Program-made: the position numbers and the translations under genes
Notes under the pieces: model-generated
The model's input: the letters and a program-made list of their open reading frames with translations, nothing else
Told to the model about the DNA's origin: nothing
Databases searched by the model: none
Source: Boswellia sacra
Taxonomy: Eukaryota > Streptophyta > Magnoliopsida > Sapindales > Burseraceae
DNA length: 64,000 nt
Assembly (NCBI GenBank): GCA_013180625.2
Contig: SNVD02009784.1
Coordinates: 248,001 to 312,000, forward strand
Reading direction: 5' to 3'
In this document: positions 24,440 to 36,601 of the stretch, piece by piece
Position numbering within the stretch: the first letter of the stretch is position 1
Layout: every line of letters begins with the position of its first letter

Positions 24440-24589
24440 TACATGAGCATTGTGACCAAGAACAGAGATAATACCAGAAACAACCGATGGAGCCTCCCGT
24501 GCTTTGGTGGTGGTGAGGGCATAGACTCTTCCTTGTGCTCGTGGTTCTCTTCCTGGAGTATTCTGAACTCTACCAGGAGCAATTAGAGC

Positions 24590-25614
24590 TTAACTAGCTT
24601 CAGGACATGATGCAACAAAGTGTCCAATTTTTCCACATCGGAAGCATGCTCCAGTCTTGAAATGACACATTCCTTTATGTGGTTTGTGGCATATGTCACA
24701 TAAAAGAAATTCTTTCCTACCAGTATTCTGCTTCTTCTTTTCCTTGCCTCTCTCAAACTGTTTGCTATTGTTCCTCCACGGCTTCCTTGGTTGAGAACCA
24801 GAACCCTCTTCTTTTGACTTGCCAGCTTCAGTCATTTCTTCATCTCTAGCCAATATCTGAGCCTTCTTCAGCACTGCACTGTAGCTTTTCAATTCTAGAA
24901 CTGCCACGTGCCTTCGGATTTTGGGTTTTAGGCCTCTCTCAAAGAACTTGGCTTTCTCTTCTTCTGTACTGATGAGGTGTGGAGTAAATCTGGAGAGAGC
25001 CTCAAACTTCCTTTCACATTCTGAGAGGGACATGGACCCCTGAGTTAACTATACAAATTCAGCAATCTTCTCATTCTTCAATGACTGAGGGAAGTACTTG
25101 TCGTAAAATAACTCTTTAAACTGAGCCCAAGTAAGCACTCTATCTTCTCCATTGTGAGCTCTCTTGGTCATTTCCCACCAGTAACTTGCACTACCCTTTA
25201 GCATAAAAGTAGCGCATGTGACCGTTGTGTGTCAGTACACCCCATAAGCTCGAATATCTTCTCCATTTCATGAACCCATTCTTCTACAGCTAATGGGTCT
25301 GTTGAGCCTATAAAGGATGGAGGGTTGAGTCTTCTAAACTGCTCCATAACTTGTATATTTTCAGAAGCGGTGGTGGGACTAGGTTGTGCAGCCTCTCGTC
25401 TCACATCTGTCAGAATCTGCACCAACTCCTGAACTATAGTGTCCTGAGCCCGCGAGCTGCTACTAGTCTTAGCCCGCCTCTTCGGTCTTCTATTTCTGAC
25501 CAAAGCAGGTTCATCTAGCTCTGAAGTTCGTCTCACTCTGGATGTGGAGCTAACCCTCCTCAATTCCTCCATGGTTGGGTTATCGGCTCTCCTCGGTCGT
25601 CCCGGTCGAGACAT
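24590..25614 (-). pseudogene. Tekay gag, broken into two frames
   Basis: The N-terminal part (25198-25614) opens MSRPGRPRRADNP and includes FRRLNPPSFIGSTDP and WVHEMEKIFELMGC, the gag core. The C-terminal part (24590-25033) ends with a zinc knuckle, CFRCGKIGHFVASC, for RNA binding. About 160 bases between them hold the rest of the core in broken frames. Confidence 0.82.
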
Positions 25615-25832
25615 GGCTATTAATTCTGATCATCAGAACAAAATGAGGCACCATATAAATAACAATAATACTACTAATAATAATAATTAGCACTCGTCAT
25701 CATATACAACAATTTCAGAGATTTCAATATGGAAATCAAACAATTATCAATCTTACTTACTATGGAGGATTTGGCATAGACTTGGTTCCCTTGACCGCTT
25801 GCCACAAAAGTGTCTACAGAATCTTAAACCTA

Positions 25833-25845
25833 TACTCTGATACCA
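25833..25845 (-). promoter_or_regulatory. Primer-binding site of the Tekay element (initiator Met tRNA)
   Basis: On the minus strand TGGTATCAGAGTA follows the 5' LTR by a few bases, complementary to the 3' end of plant initiator tRNA-Met. Confidence 0.85.
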
Positions 25846-25849
25846 CTAC

Positions 25850-27363
25850 TATCACAACCCATACTGGACATACAAAATATAGTATCACACAAAACAGAGT
25901 GTCTAATCACAACCACACCATTTCACTATATAAAGATATATTCAAAAATCAAAAGAATTCCTACAGTATGGCTATGATAATCTAGGCAGCGGTCTGTGGT
26001 TGCCAAGGGAACACTGTTGATAATGCCAAAAGTCCTCCATCCAAAAACTCAATCTACTGATCACCTGAGGCAGACAATAACTTCAGTGAGTAAAACTCAG
26101 CAAGTAAGCTAAGTGAATATATAGCAAGAAACAATAACAATAGAATTCAGTCCACAATATGAAACTATCCATTTCTAACGACACAAGTATTAGCTAACTT
26201 GTTAAAGAAGAAATGCTCCGAGTTCACTTCGGTTACATTTTCTCTCCCATGCCAATTTTCTGTCTAAACCTTTGTAGGTCGGTTCAATCTCACATAAGTG
26301 AGTTCACATTTCTCTACTCATCACCTTTTCATGTATAATCACAATCACATAATAAGGAAGCTTCCACAGTATCAGTTACAATCACCAGGGAAAAGGCTCT
26401 CTAATCAAGGTAGGACTTTTTATTTCACAGTCAGTTTCCATATAATAGCTCAAGGCTAGTCTAACAATCTGGGTGATTCCAGACCCATGCTACTGAATCT
26501 CGTCTAGAGAAACACATGGTTCAGACCTCCCCTCAAGCCATGGGAGTACAGAACGCTCAAGGCTAGTCTGACAATCCGGGTGATATCGGGCCCATGCTAT
26601 CGAATCTCGCCTAGAGAAACACATGGTCCAGACTTCCCCTCAAGCCATGGAGCAATACGAATATATTTAGATGCCTACACTTGAAATAGCTCAAGGCTAG
26701 TCTGACAATCCGAGTGATACCGGGCCTATGCTACCGAATCTCGTCTAAAGAAACACATGGTCCAGGCCTCCCCTCAAGCTATGAGTGCTGAACTTCCTAG
26801 GTCTTGGCATGCCAATCACGTTGCACCATTCACAATCAGTCACACATAAAAGAAGCTCGATATCAGCCTTCTAGAACAGTCACAATATCTCATATTCAAG
26901 CATCAAGGTGCTAGCAATTAACAGTGTTACAATCCATAAAATTTTATACATACAGTATACAATTTATTGTGGCCTCAGAATGGCTAGCTTACTTACCTTG
27001 TACAGCTGCTTTTTGATGCTTGTGAATGACCACTTCCTTTCTTCCTTCTCCCTCCTTTTTCTCGTTGTGTTCTTGATGAGTTGTGTGAAAATTTTTTTTT
27101 GAGAGAGCAAAGGGCTGGGAATGTGTAAGCAAGGAGAGAAATGAAAGAATTCTAGAACTCTTCCCATTTATAGACAAATGTTAGGCTAAATTTCCATTTA
27201 GTCCTTCTCTCCTCTTTTATAACCATTAAACCCATTACTCTTTCAATTAAGCCCCTCATTCTTTCATTTATTACATTGCAATTCAGATACATTACATATA
27301 CATTAATACATATGTAACCATAACACATGATATAATGTACACTATAAAATTTAGGATATTACA
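25850..27363 (-). repeat. Tekay 5' LTR
   Basis: 1514 bp and uninterrupted. A minus-strand TATA box lies near 27165-27176. It contains the same triple internal repeat (about 26447-26785). The terminal TG pair is mutated at its inner end (tatcacaacc against tgtcacaacc in the other LTR). Confidence 0.88.
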
Positions 27364-28613
27364 GAAATTAAACCCAAAAAAGTGTGCCTTTGGTGTTCAG
27401 GGAGGTAAGTTTCTCGTATTTTGGGTCAATGACAGAGGTATTGAAGTTAATCCTAACAAAATTCAAATAATCCATGACATGTAGTCCCCAAAACATTTAA
27501 AACAAAAATAGACCTTAATTGGGAGAGTTGCAGCCCTTAACAGGTTTATTTCTCGATCCACTAATAAGTACAAGCCTTTCATTAAGGCCATTCAACAAGG
27601 AAAACATGCTAAATGGGATGGTGATTGTGAGCAACCATTCCAAGAGCTAAAAGATTACCTTGTAAGTCTTCTATTACTGTCAACCCCTAGATAGGACAAA
27701 TCTTACAACTATACTTAGCTGCATCACAAGCTGCAATAAGTGCAGTATTAATCAAAGAGGAAGAAAGATTGCAAAAACCAATCTATTACATCAACAAGTA
27801 TTTGGTGAATGCTGACACACTATATACAACTTTGGAATAGTATGTCCTAGCTCTTGTAATAGTCTCTCAAAAACTACAACTGTACTTCCAAGCTCACTCT
27901 ATTGAGGTAGTAACAAATCAACGAATGCAGACTATACTGGGCAAACCTAATTTAATAAGGAGGATGATCAAATGGGCTATTGAATTGAGCTAGTTTGATA
28001 TTTTGTTTATACCTAGAAAGCTATTAAGGCTCAAGTCATTACTGATTTTATAGTGGACTTCACTTACCCAATTGTCGACACAAAGGGTGTTTGTGGTCAA
28101 GCTCCTAACAAGGCAAAAAAGGTGAACCTTGTAGAAAAACCTGTCGTCATTCAAGATGAAATCCATGTGCCAGAATGGATTATGAGGGTAGATAGAAGCA
28201 GCCACAAAAAAGGAAGTCGAGCTGGCATAGTATTCCAAGGCCTCAATGGGGAAGATTCGGAGTATGCTTTGAAATTCAGATTTTTGGCCTCAAATAACTA
28301 GACATAATATGAAGTTGTGATAGCTAGCATAAAAATTGTCTGAGTACTCAGAATAGAAAACTTGGTGACTAAAAGTGACTCACAGTTGGTAGTCAACCAA
28401 ATTAATGAAGCATTTAAGGTTAGAGATGATTTGATGGCTCTATATTCAAAAAAAGTGAAGGAGGGTATGAAACAGTTCAAAAAAGTTACAATTGACCAGA
28501 GATGCAGAGCATTTCAAGAAATATTAGCTGTAACAAGCAACTTACTCTCTGATGTACATACTTTGAAGAAGAAATTTTATTTCAATAAAAGTGATAGTGG
28601 CAGCTTCACTTAA
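27364..28613 (+). pseudogene. Tat reverse transcriptase end and archaeal-type RNase H
   Basis: Resumes after the Tekay insertion with LNPKKCAFGVQGGKFLGF and the connection domain (ALNRFISRSTNKYKPF). A retroviral-type RNase H follows as scattered pieces. The second RNase H comes next: VPEWIMRVDRSSHKKGSRAG at about 28170, then VTKSDSQLVVNQINEAFKV at about 28362. This extra domain is diagnostic for the Tat lineage. The frame ends at 28613 with no following integrase. Confidence 0.75.
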
Positions 28614-28615
28614 GT

Positions 28616-29015
28616 TTCACATGTTCTTTGTTACAGTCCTTTTTCACATCTTTACAATTTATTTATGTAGTCCATACAATCTGGATGAGATACAAAGAGG
28701 CAAATCATTATTTTATTACAATCCGCTTATTACATCTTAGTTACAAAGTTATAGCTTCGCCAGCAAGGTCATAAACCCTATATATTACGGCTTCACCAAC
28801 AAAGCCTTAAATGTGAAAAATGGCTTCACGAGCAAAGCCTTAAAATCTGAAAATGGATTCACCAGCAAGGCCTTATAAACTCTGAAAAATCGTTTCCCCT
28901 GCAAAGCCTTAAACTTTGAAAAATGGCTTCACCAAGAAAGCCTTTAACTTTAAAAAATGTGGCCTCATGGGCAAGGCCTTAAACTTTGAAAATTACAGTC
29001 TCATTAGCAAGACTC
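28616..29015. repeat. Tandem repeats of about 36 bp between Tat pol and the antisense gene
   Basis: From about 28754 to 29015, eight diverged copies of a unit like atggcttcaccagcaaagcc followed by ttaaactttgaaaa. Repeats at this position are known in several Tat elements. The stretch 29016-29441 shows no gene. Confidence 0.8.
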
Positions 29016-29441
29016 CTCAGAAATAAAATTTCATCACATAGAGAGATTCAAAAATATCCATGAATGATAGACTCACATGAAGCCTAAAACTAAAAATTTA
29101 TGAATTCACAAAAGATAGATTAAAAGATCAAGGCTTGCGTCGTATCGAATTGCTATAAGAACAGTTCCACTACTTTACAAGTGCTCCCAATCCACAAATT
29201 ACAGTCAGAATACAAATAACAAGAGTAATATGAATCAAAACAAGAATGACATACGAAATTATAAACTTTTTGCCCATATCCATCACAAAACAAAATATAT
29301 TTGAAGTTGCAAACATCTCACAAAATGAGGTATTTTCATTGATATTTGTTTATATACAAGAGTTACATTGTCATCATGAGTTGTTTAGGCCCTCACTCAA
29401 GCAACTTAGTTCTTCCCTTTGCAAATGAATATTGTGCCATT

Positions 29442-32400
29442 TTAAGCATAGAAGCGAAGCACCCAAGGATCAATTTTATCACACTCACCGTCAGAAATAA
29501 GGACAGTCTCTCCTGTCCCTTCAATAGTACCACCACCATCATCATCATTGTTCTTGTCATCATCATCAATTTCCTCTACTTCCTCATCTTTCTCCTCCTT
29601 CTCTTCAGAACCATTATAATGTGCATAACAAAAGGATCCTTTTTTGTAACAAACAGAACACTCTTCACGAGGAATTTGTCTGCGAAGAGCCCAAAGATTA
29701 GGAAAGTCATCCATAAGGTCCTCATCAACCTCCATTGGCTCAATCTCAAGAAACTCTTTGTTTTCCAATAAATGGGTTCTTGCACCTCATGGGCTTGTTC
29801 AGGAGGTGCCTCAAGAGCCAAAGGAGGTGGAGCACCTAACTCCTCCAAGGGATATTTACCCAGCCTTGCCTTGGTATAAATCTTTCAGTGGCTAAAGGCA
29901 TAATGTTTAAGGGTTCAACACAGTTAAAGAAACTGTCTGATAGAGATTGGGGAGGTCAGGTATCCATGGGAAAGGAAGGATTGTTATCTGAAATGGACAA
30001 CATTTTATGAACGACGGGTAAAAGGGTAGCTCTTTTATGAACCTAAAAAAGCTCACTGGTTTATACCAAAGTGATGATAGTTTACCCTTTTATAAACCAT
30101 AAAAGGGTACAAATGAAAAGATGCTTATGAATAGATGCAGATTAATTAATCTGACTAATCAAGGCATCATGAAGATTAATGAGCAAGAATATCAAGAGTC
30201 AAGACAACAAGTTCGATCCTTAGGTTTATAATTTTCTCATAAAAACCATCGTGGGAATGAAAAAAGGCAGTTGATATGACAAAGTAGGAGGGAATTCACA
30301 AAAACAAGCTACAATCAATGATATAACAACGTTTCAGTAAAGAGAAAAATAGCAACTTCTGGAGATAATGCTCTATAGAATTGATTTCCAAGATAAATGG
30401 ACATACACAATCTCCTAGACAGATGTTAAGTTCCCAACAATGCCTAAGTGCATATATTTATGAGAATAGTCAATAACTGTAAGTGCTATCAAGAATAAAT
30501 TCGTCCTAAACACCAGAAATGTTCAAGGATGCCTAAATACAAGTTACTGTCAAATATCTGGAAATAAGAATCTAAAATAGTAGTAGCTTATTGGAAACCT
30601 TCATTAGTTGAAAACAACAATAAAGTTCTACTCTAACTAAGTTTAGTTTAAGGTAAGGAAAACCCCTTTCACAAGATTCCAGGTTTGTCTGGTTGTTATT
30701 CATCTTTTTGACATTGTCAAATGTAACTTTTTCAACATTGCCTGCATTATTCCTAGCTTTATTAGCCTCCTGAGAAGAATTAACCTTACCCTATTCAGAG
30801 TTCGCTTCTTCATCTTCCTTTTCTTCCTCAGCATTTACTAGCTATTTCTTTTTCATTGCCTCTGCATATTCCTTTAAGTACTTCTTCTCAAGCCCTTCGA
30901 CTTTGAATCTAGGACACCTCTTTGTCACGCACTTCTTCATATATTCTTGAGTTTTTGTAATAGAACTCTTGAATGCTTTTTCCAGAGAATTGCACTTCTC
31001 CTCAAGTAACTTTTGCAACCCTTCCATAACCTTTAAGTCATCCGAAGCTTTTTCTTTCATTCTAGTTTTTTCTTCTACTCTTTTCTGAGCTTCCACCGAT
31101 GACTTCTCATAAGCTTCCATACTGGCCGTCAAAGAGGTGAACAGCTTATCCTTTTGCATAAGAGCTTTTTTGTATTTCTTCTCGTTGGTATTATATTGGG
31201 CACGCATATGACTTATTTCTTAGCAAGCGTTCTCAAACTATTCTTTTAGCTTGAACACCTTGTTAGCATAATCTTCTAAGGCACAATGATTCAGAGATAA
31301 AACTTGATGGGCCTGAGAGAGCCAAGGATAACTTAAAAACATATTCGATGGCAAAAATAAAAAGATAGGAAATAAGTCAAGCTTACCCCAACAATAAGTC
31401 AAGCTTACCCCAAAGCAGCATCCTAAGTAGTCATTACACCCATTTCTAAGATTTGCTTCGCCTCTTCAGGGGCCATAAGACGAGAAGAAGCATTCATTAC
31501 AGGCACTAGATGGCAGACATTAACCCAAGCAACGGCTTATCAATATGAGCCAAATTTAAGAAGGTAATATCAGTATGAATACTGCTATCCAGTGCTTTCA
31601 ATAATAAGGTAAAAGCCTCAGTGGCACTTGAGCTGAGCTTGTGAAAGTAGGGGTCAGAATAGTAGTTGGCACCATCATTGCAAAACTTGGAATAATCTAC
31701 GTCTTGAAATTTAAAGGTTGATTAGCACTTGATTTCTTGGAAAGCTCCTTGCTAACCTTCTTTTTCTCATAAGTTTTCTCGCCAACATCAGCCTTCCTGT
31801 ATTAAAGGCCTCTAATTGAAGATCAAAAAAAGTTTTAGGAGGCACATTCTATGAATCAAGGAACAAAATAAATCACAAAACAACAAACCTTAGGATTCCT
31901 GGTAATATAAAGGCAATTCATAGTCTGTGAGACTTACTGTTTCTTCAGTTTCTACAAAGAAGAATGAGAAGGAGAATCAATTTTTTCATGAAACAACGAC
32001 AAAAGCTGTTTCAAGATCACTAAATCTGAGGGAGGGATCTCTTTAGAAGTATTTTGCTACACTCCTTATTTGACAGGATTCGACAATGGTGGATCTCCCT
32101 GCCTAATTTCGCTCCTTATCACTTCCTATTGATCGTTTCCGACACCTTCTTCTTCTTCCTCAGAATCTTGTTTCAAAATCAATCTTCTCCTTTTTTGTGG
32201 GATAACAGAAATAGGAGCTCCTCTTTTATTTCTTCTCAACAATCTCCTAGATACAAAATTGAAAGAAACTACCCACAATTAGCAAAAGCAGACACATATG
32301 AAGTACCCAAAGACAAAATGATTCAAGTCAAGAGATAAACAAACTCTAGTAAAAACTTCCTCCTTGCCTTTGGAAGGATTACTAATTCATAAGATGAAAT

Positions 32401-32570
32401 AAAAACCTTTTTGTGCAACTCTTTCATATTCAATAGCTCAATTATATCAAAAGGTCCAATTTCTCCATAAGGCTAAAAAATCTCCTCATCGAGATAAGCA
32501 ATAGCTTTAAGAGCCTGACCGTCCAAAAAAGAGGTCTATAATTGACTTCTACAAAAAGAGACCAAATTAA
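29442..32570 (-). pseudogene. Tat antisense gene, C-terminal part
   Basis: Minus-strand fragments, in reading order from high to low coordinates. A basic-then-acidic stretch at about 32150-32240 reads SVIPQKRRRLILKQDSEEEE (possible nuclear localisation signal). A segment near 31540-31680 includes FCNDGANYYSDPYFHKLSSS. A highly charged coiled coil lies at 30842-31207 (MRAQYNTNEKKYKKALMQKD). An acidic tail lies at 29442-29768 with DDDDKNNDDDGGG. Several stops break it. The upstream half is at 52002-53082, across the Copia insertion. The function of such antisense frames is not established. Confidence 0.6.
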
Positions 32571-32574
32571 TGAT

Positions 32575-33458
32575 TGTTGATGTCAACGTCTACTACATGT
32601 GCATGGCACATGCACATGATAAATTTTGTCCAACTTGTGCTAAGACAAGAATATTATTTTGATTCCTATTTTACTATTTCTAGAAGTATATTTTAGGAAG
32701 TATTTCATTTATAATAAATATCTTTTTAGATTAGGATATAGTATCTTGCATCCTAATTAGAATAGCAGAATATTTATTTGTCCTAATTCCTTTAGGAGTT
32801 TAATTATATCACTTTCTATTTTATTTCTCCTAATCCTATTGTGATTTTGATTTAGATTTTTACAGGATTTCTAGGAGATTTCGTCCAGGCATACCACTAT
32901 ATATACAAAGTTATTTTTACATAACGGAGTATGCTGATTATGTTGTGTGTTGTGTGAGTTTATGTTTCGCCATTCCAACAATAAAGGAAGAGAGCTTCAA
33001 CGCAAATAGGAATGCTTCTTTGATTTAATTTTATGAGTCTTTGATACATGTCTGAGACATAGAAATCATACATGAGTTGTTGATTAAGTCCGTGTGAGTT
33101 AGTAGACACTTGGGATAACTTGCGGGTTAAGTGTTTATGTAATTCATTGTCAGACATCATTGTTATGTATAACTTAATAGTGTGTTGTTAAGTTATCTAC
33201 AACAGAGAGTGGGCAATGTCACTAGAGTTTAAGATCTTGGTGGGATTTTATTTTACAAAGATTAGGTCTGTGTGTAAGAGGGAGTCAGCATTGTAAAAGA
33301 TCCTAAAGATTGTACAAACAACAACTTAGTGAATTGCAGCTCTATAGTTGTCCATAGATGTAGGCTTTATAACCAAACCACGTAAAAATCATATTATGCT
33401 GATTTACTTTACAGTTTACTGTGATATTTCTTATAACTGCATACTTCCAGAACTCTCA
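32575..33458 (+). repeat. Copia 5' LTR
   Basis: Runs TGTTGATGTCAACG to ctctca. A TATA box (ctatatataca) lies near 32898. It is 13 bp longer than the 3' LTR, mostly because of an extra gtgcatggcacat-like segment near 32600, a local duplication of the tgcacatg motif. Confidence 0.9.
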
Positions 33459-33459
33459 A

Positions 33460-33477
33460 TTGGTATTAGAGCAGGTT
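33460..33477 (+). promoter_or_regulatory. Copia primer-binding site (initiator Met tRNA)
   Basis: TTGGTATTAGAGCAGGTTC-type sequence directly after the 5' LTR, one substitution from the usual TGGTATCAGAGC. Confidence 0.85.
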
Positions 33478-33521
33478 CACTAATAGACAAGTGAAGAAAA
33501 CGATCACGTTGATCTGGAAGG

Positions 33522-35206
33522 ATGGAATTTATTTGCAATGGAGGATTCGGAATACAACCACCTATTCTTGATGATAGTAATTACTCATATTGGAAGGTAA
33601 GAATGATGATATATATCAAATCTCTTGATGACAGGGTATGGACTAGTGTGCTTCAAGGATGGACACCGCCAACAGAGTTGAATGCTTTTGGTGATTCTGA
33701 ACCCAAACCTGAGGATGAATGGACTGATGAAGAATACCGACGTTCCAGCTAGAATTCTAAGGCTCTTAATGCAATTTTTGTTGCAGTGGACTTAGACAAT
33801 TTCGGACAGATTTCTAGATGCAAAGTGGCCAAAGAAGCATGGGATATACTTGAGGTAGAACATGAAGGTATTGCATATGTTAAAAGATCTAAATTGATGA
33901 GACTTAATTCTCAATTTGAAAATTTGATGATGCATGAGGAAGAATCAATTTTTGAATTTTACTTTAAGATATGTCACATCACAAATTCTGCATACATGCT
34001 TGAAAAAACTTTCACTGATACAGATTGGCATTCTCCAAAACTTTGAAATAAATCAGAGTACTAGGAAGCAAAAAGGAAAAAGCATTGCTTTCAATGTTAA
34101 AACTGAAAAATCTGATGATGAAAGTAATGATGAGCTTGATGAAATTGATTCTAAACAAATTGCTTTTCTAACCAGAAATTATGTCAAGTTCATGAAAAGA
34201 AATTTTAGGAAAAAGAATCAAGGAAAGCCATCAAACTCAAACGAAGACAAGTTCAAGAAGTTCAACAAGGAGAATGACAAGAAGAAGTCAAAACAACCTG
34301 ACAAGAAAGGACAGATTTAGTGTTATGAATGTTCTGGTTATGGGCATATTCAGTTTGAATGTGCTAATCTCACGAAGAAGAATAAAGGCCTGACAGCAAC
34401 CTAGAGTGATGAATCAGAATCGAATTTAGAAGATCAAGATTGCATGAGAAATTTTGTTGCATTTACTTGGGAAAGCTATTATGTCTAACATAACAGAAAA
34501 TTGCAAAACCAGTGTTGATCATTCAGATGATGAAGATGGTCCCCAATACTATGAAGAGTTGCAAGAAACTTACAATGCACTCTATAGTGAATGGCTGAGT
34601 CAGAAATAAGAAACCAAAACCTTGAAGAAGGAGATTGAAGTTCTGAAATGTGAAAAATCTTATGCTGAAAACTGTATCACAGAATTGGAGACTGTCTTGA
34701 TAGACAAAACAGCCTATATTGAGAAAATCATAACAAAACTAGTTGAAAGCAAGAGGTGTGTTGATCAACTCAAAATTGGAGCAGCCAAACTTGATCAGGT
34801 CTTGAGTCTTGGAAGAGACAACTTCAACAAACATGGATTGGGGTATACAGAAGGTAATGTTACATCTTCATCAAAAACGATTTTTGTGAAAGCATCAACA
34901 TCAGATAAAAGTTCTGAACTTAACCTCTTGAGGTCGAGTCCTAGTTCAAAAAGTAATGAAACATTTGTTTCTCCTCTGAGTTCTTTCAAATCCAGTCTTG
35001 AAAAGGTAAGAAAATTCATTCCTACTTGTTATTTTTGTGGTAGAAAGGGACACATTAGGCCTAGATGCTTTAAATTATTGAATCTTTTGCATAAAAGATC
35101 AAAACAGTTCAAACTGTTACCAAAATCACAACTGCAATGGATTAAGAAAGACAAGATAGTATGCCATGTTGCTCTTACTGCTCTTGAACACACTTCTAAC
35201 GATTTG
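33522..35206 (+). pseudogene. Copia (SIRE-like) gag, broken
   Basis: Starts MEFICNGGFGIQPPILDD, then the gag core (NYSYWKVRMMIYIKSLDDRVW). A stop follows at 33750, a second part runs to 34046, and a third at 33934-34320 includes the basic KFMKRNFRKKNQGKPSN. A zinc knuckle CYECSGYGHIQFEC lies at about 34321 after a stop. A coiled coil occupies 34622-34850, and a second knuckle, CYFCGRKGHIRPRC, lies near 35030. Two Cys-His motifs around a coiled coil are typical of SIRE gag. A piece of the core near 34046 appears to be missing. Confidence 0.78.
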
Positions 35207-36600
35207 TGGTAATTTGACAGTGGTAGTTTCAGGCACATGACTGGAAATAAACAGTTTTTAACAGATTTTAAAGCATGCAGGGATGGTAATGTCACTTATG
35301 GAGATGGAGCAAAGAGTAAGATCATTGGTAAAGGTACTTTGAATGTCAAAGGCCTACCCAATTTTCAAAACATCTTGTTGGTTAAAGGTTTGAAAGCTAA
35401 TCTTATTAGTATTAGTCACATATGTGATGACAAGTATATTGTTAATTTCACACAAAATAGATGCATGGTCTTAGATAATTTTGGTAAATGCATTCTAGAA
35501 GGTAATAGATCTCTGAATAATTGTTATTTGGTAAAAATTGCATTTCAAGCTAAATTTCAGATTTGGAATTGTGGCATAAAAAATTAGGACACTTAAATTA
35601 CAAAGACTTGGTTAAATTAACTAAGTTAGGTGCTGTAAAAGGAGTTCCTAAACTTGATGACAAAGTTAATGAAATTTGTGGACCTGTCAAATGGGAAAAC
35701 AAATTAGAAGCTCACACAAATCAAATCCATATCTTAGCACATCCAAAATACTTGATTTGCTTCACATGGATCTTATAGGTCTTATGCAAATTGAAAGCAT
35801 TACAAGTAAGAGATACATATTTGTTTGTGTGGATGATTTTTCTAGATATACTTGGGTTGATTTCATTAAAGAAAAATCTGACACTTTTGGAGCTTTCAGG
35901 AAGCTTTGTCTTAAACTTGAAAATGAGCAAAATAGGAACATTGGAAGGATTGTGAGAATAAGAAGTGATCATGGCAAGGAGTTTGAAAATATTAGCTATG
36001 CTAATTTTTGCAAATATCATGGAATTGACCATGAATTTTTAGCTCCTAAAACCCCTGAACAGAATGGAATTGTGGAAAGGAAGAATATAACTCTTCAAGA
36101 GATGGCTAGGGTGATGCTCAATAGCAAAAAGTTGACCAAGAGGCTATGGGCTGAAGTAATAAGCACTGCTTGTTATATTTCAAAGAGAGTTTTTCTTAGA
36201 CCTGGCACTAACCAGTCACCTTACGAAATTTTGAAAGGTAGAAAACCGAATTTGAAATATTTTCATGTTTTTGGATGCAGGGGTTACATCTTAAATGACA
36301 AAGAGCAGCTAGAAAAATTAGATCCGAGAAGTAATGAAGGAGTCTTTGTGGGATATGCACATAACAGCAAAGCATTTCGAGTTTACAATCTAAGAACTGA
36401 GGCAGTCACGGAATTTACAAACGTAGTATTTGATGATCTGGATGATTGTGCAAAGTACTCACAAGAGGAAAACATAACCAGCTTTACAGAAGAAATAGAA
36501 AAACCGTATTCAGACAGCAACAGTAATAAAGATGACTCTGTTATGAAAGAGAAAATAGCTGTTATTACACCCGACGAACAGTAACATCTGACAACTCATA
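35207..36600 (+). pseudogene. Copia protease and integrase, with frameshifts
   Basis: The protease has FDSGSFRHMTGNKQFL (catalytic DSG) at about 35213. The integrase zinc-binding part reads LWHKKLGHLNYKDL at about 35566, but later residues are scrambled by a frameshift near 35700. The catalytic core (35676-36584) shows LLHMDLIGLMQIES, RIRSDHGKEFEN and TPEQNGIVERKN, supplying the D, D and E residues. The core is open for 302 codons. The enzyme would insert the element cDNA into chromosomes. Confidence 0.85.
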
Positions 36601-36601
36601 T

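Larger units (their letters stand above)
17802..27363 (-). mobile_element. Ty3/gypsy chromovirus, Tekay (Del)-like, antisense to Tat
   Basis: Flanked by the exact 5-bp duplication gaaat (17797-17801 and 27364-27368). The LTRs are 1516 bp (after removing a nested solo LTR) and 1514 bp, with few differences. On the minus strand the order is 5' LTR, Met-tRNA primer site, gag, protease, reverse transcriptase, RNase H, integrase, a chromodomain-like tail and a polypurine tract. Long LTRs and the chromodomain-like end fit the Tekay/Del clade. Gag and integrase are broken, but the RT frame is open over 536 codons. Confidence 0.88.

Noticed and set aside
29346..29771. 141-codon plus-strand frame with a hydrophobic stretch, possibly a membrane protein
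   Set aside because: It lies opposite the acidic tail of the Tat antisense gene. Its leucine/isoleucine runs are the complement of Asp/Glu codons.
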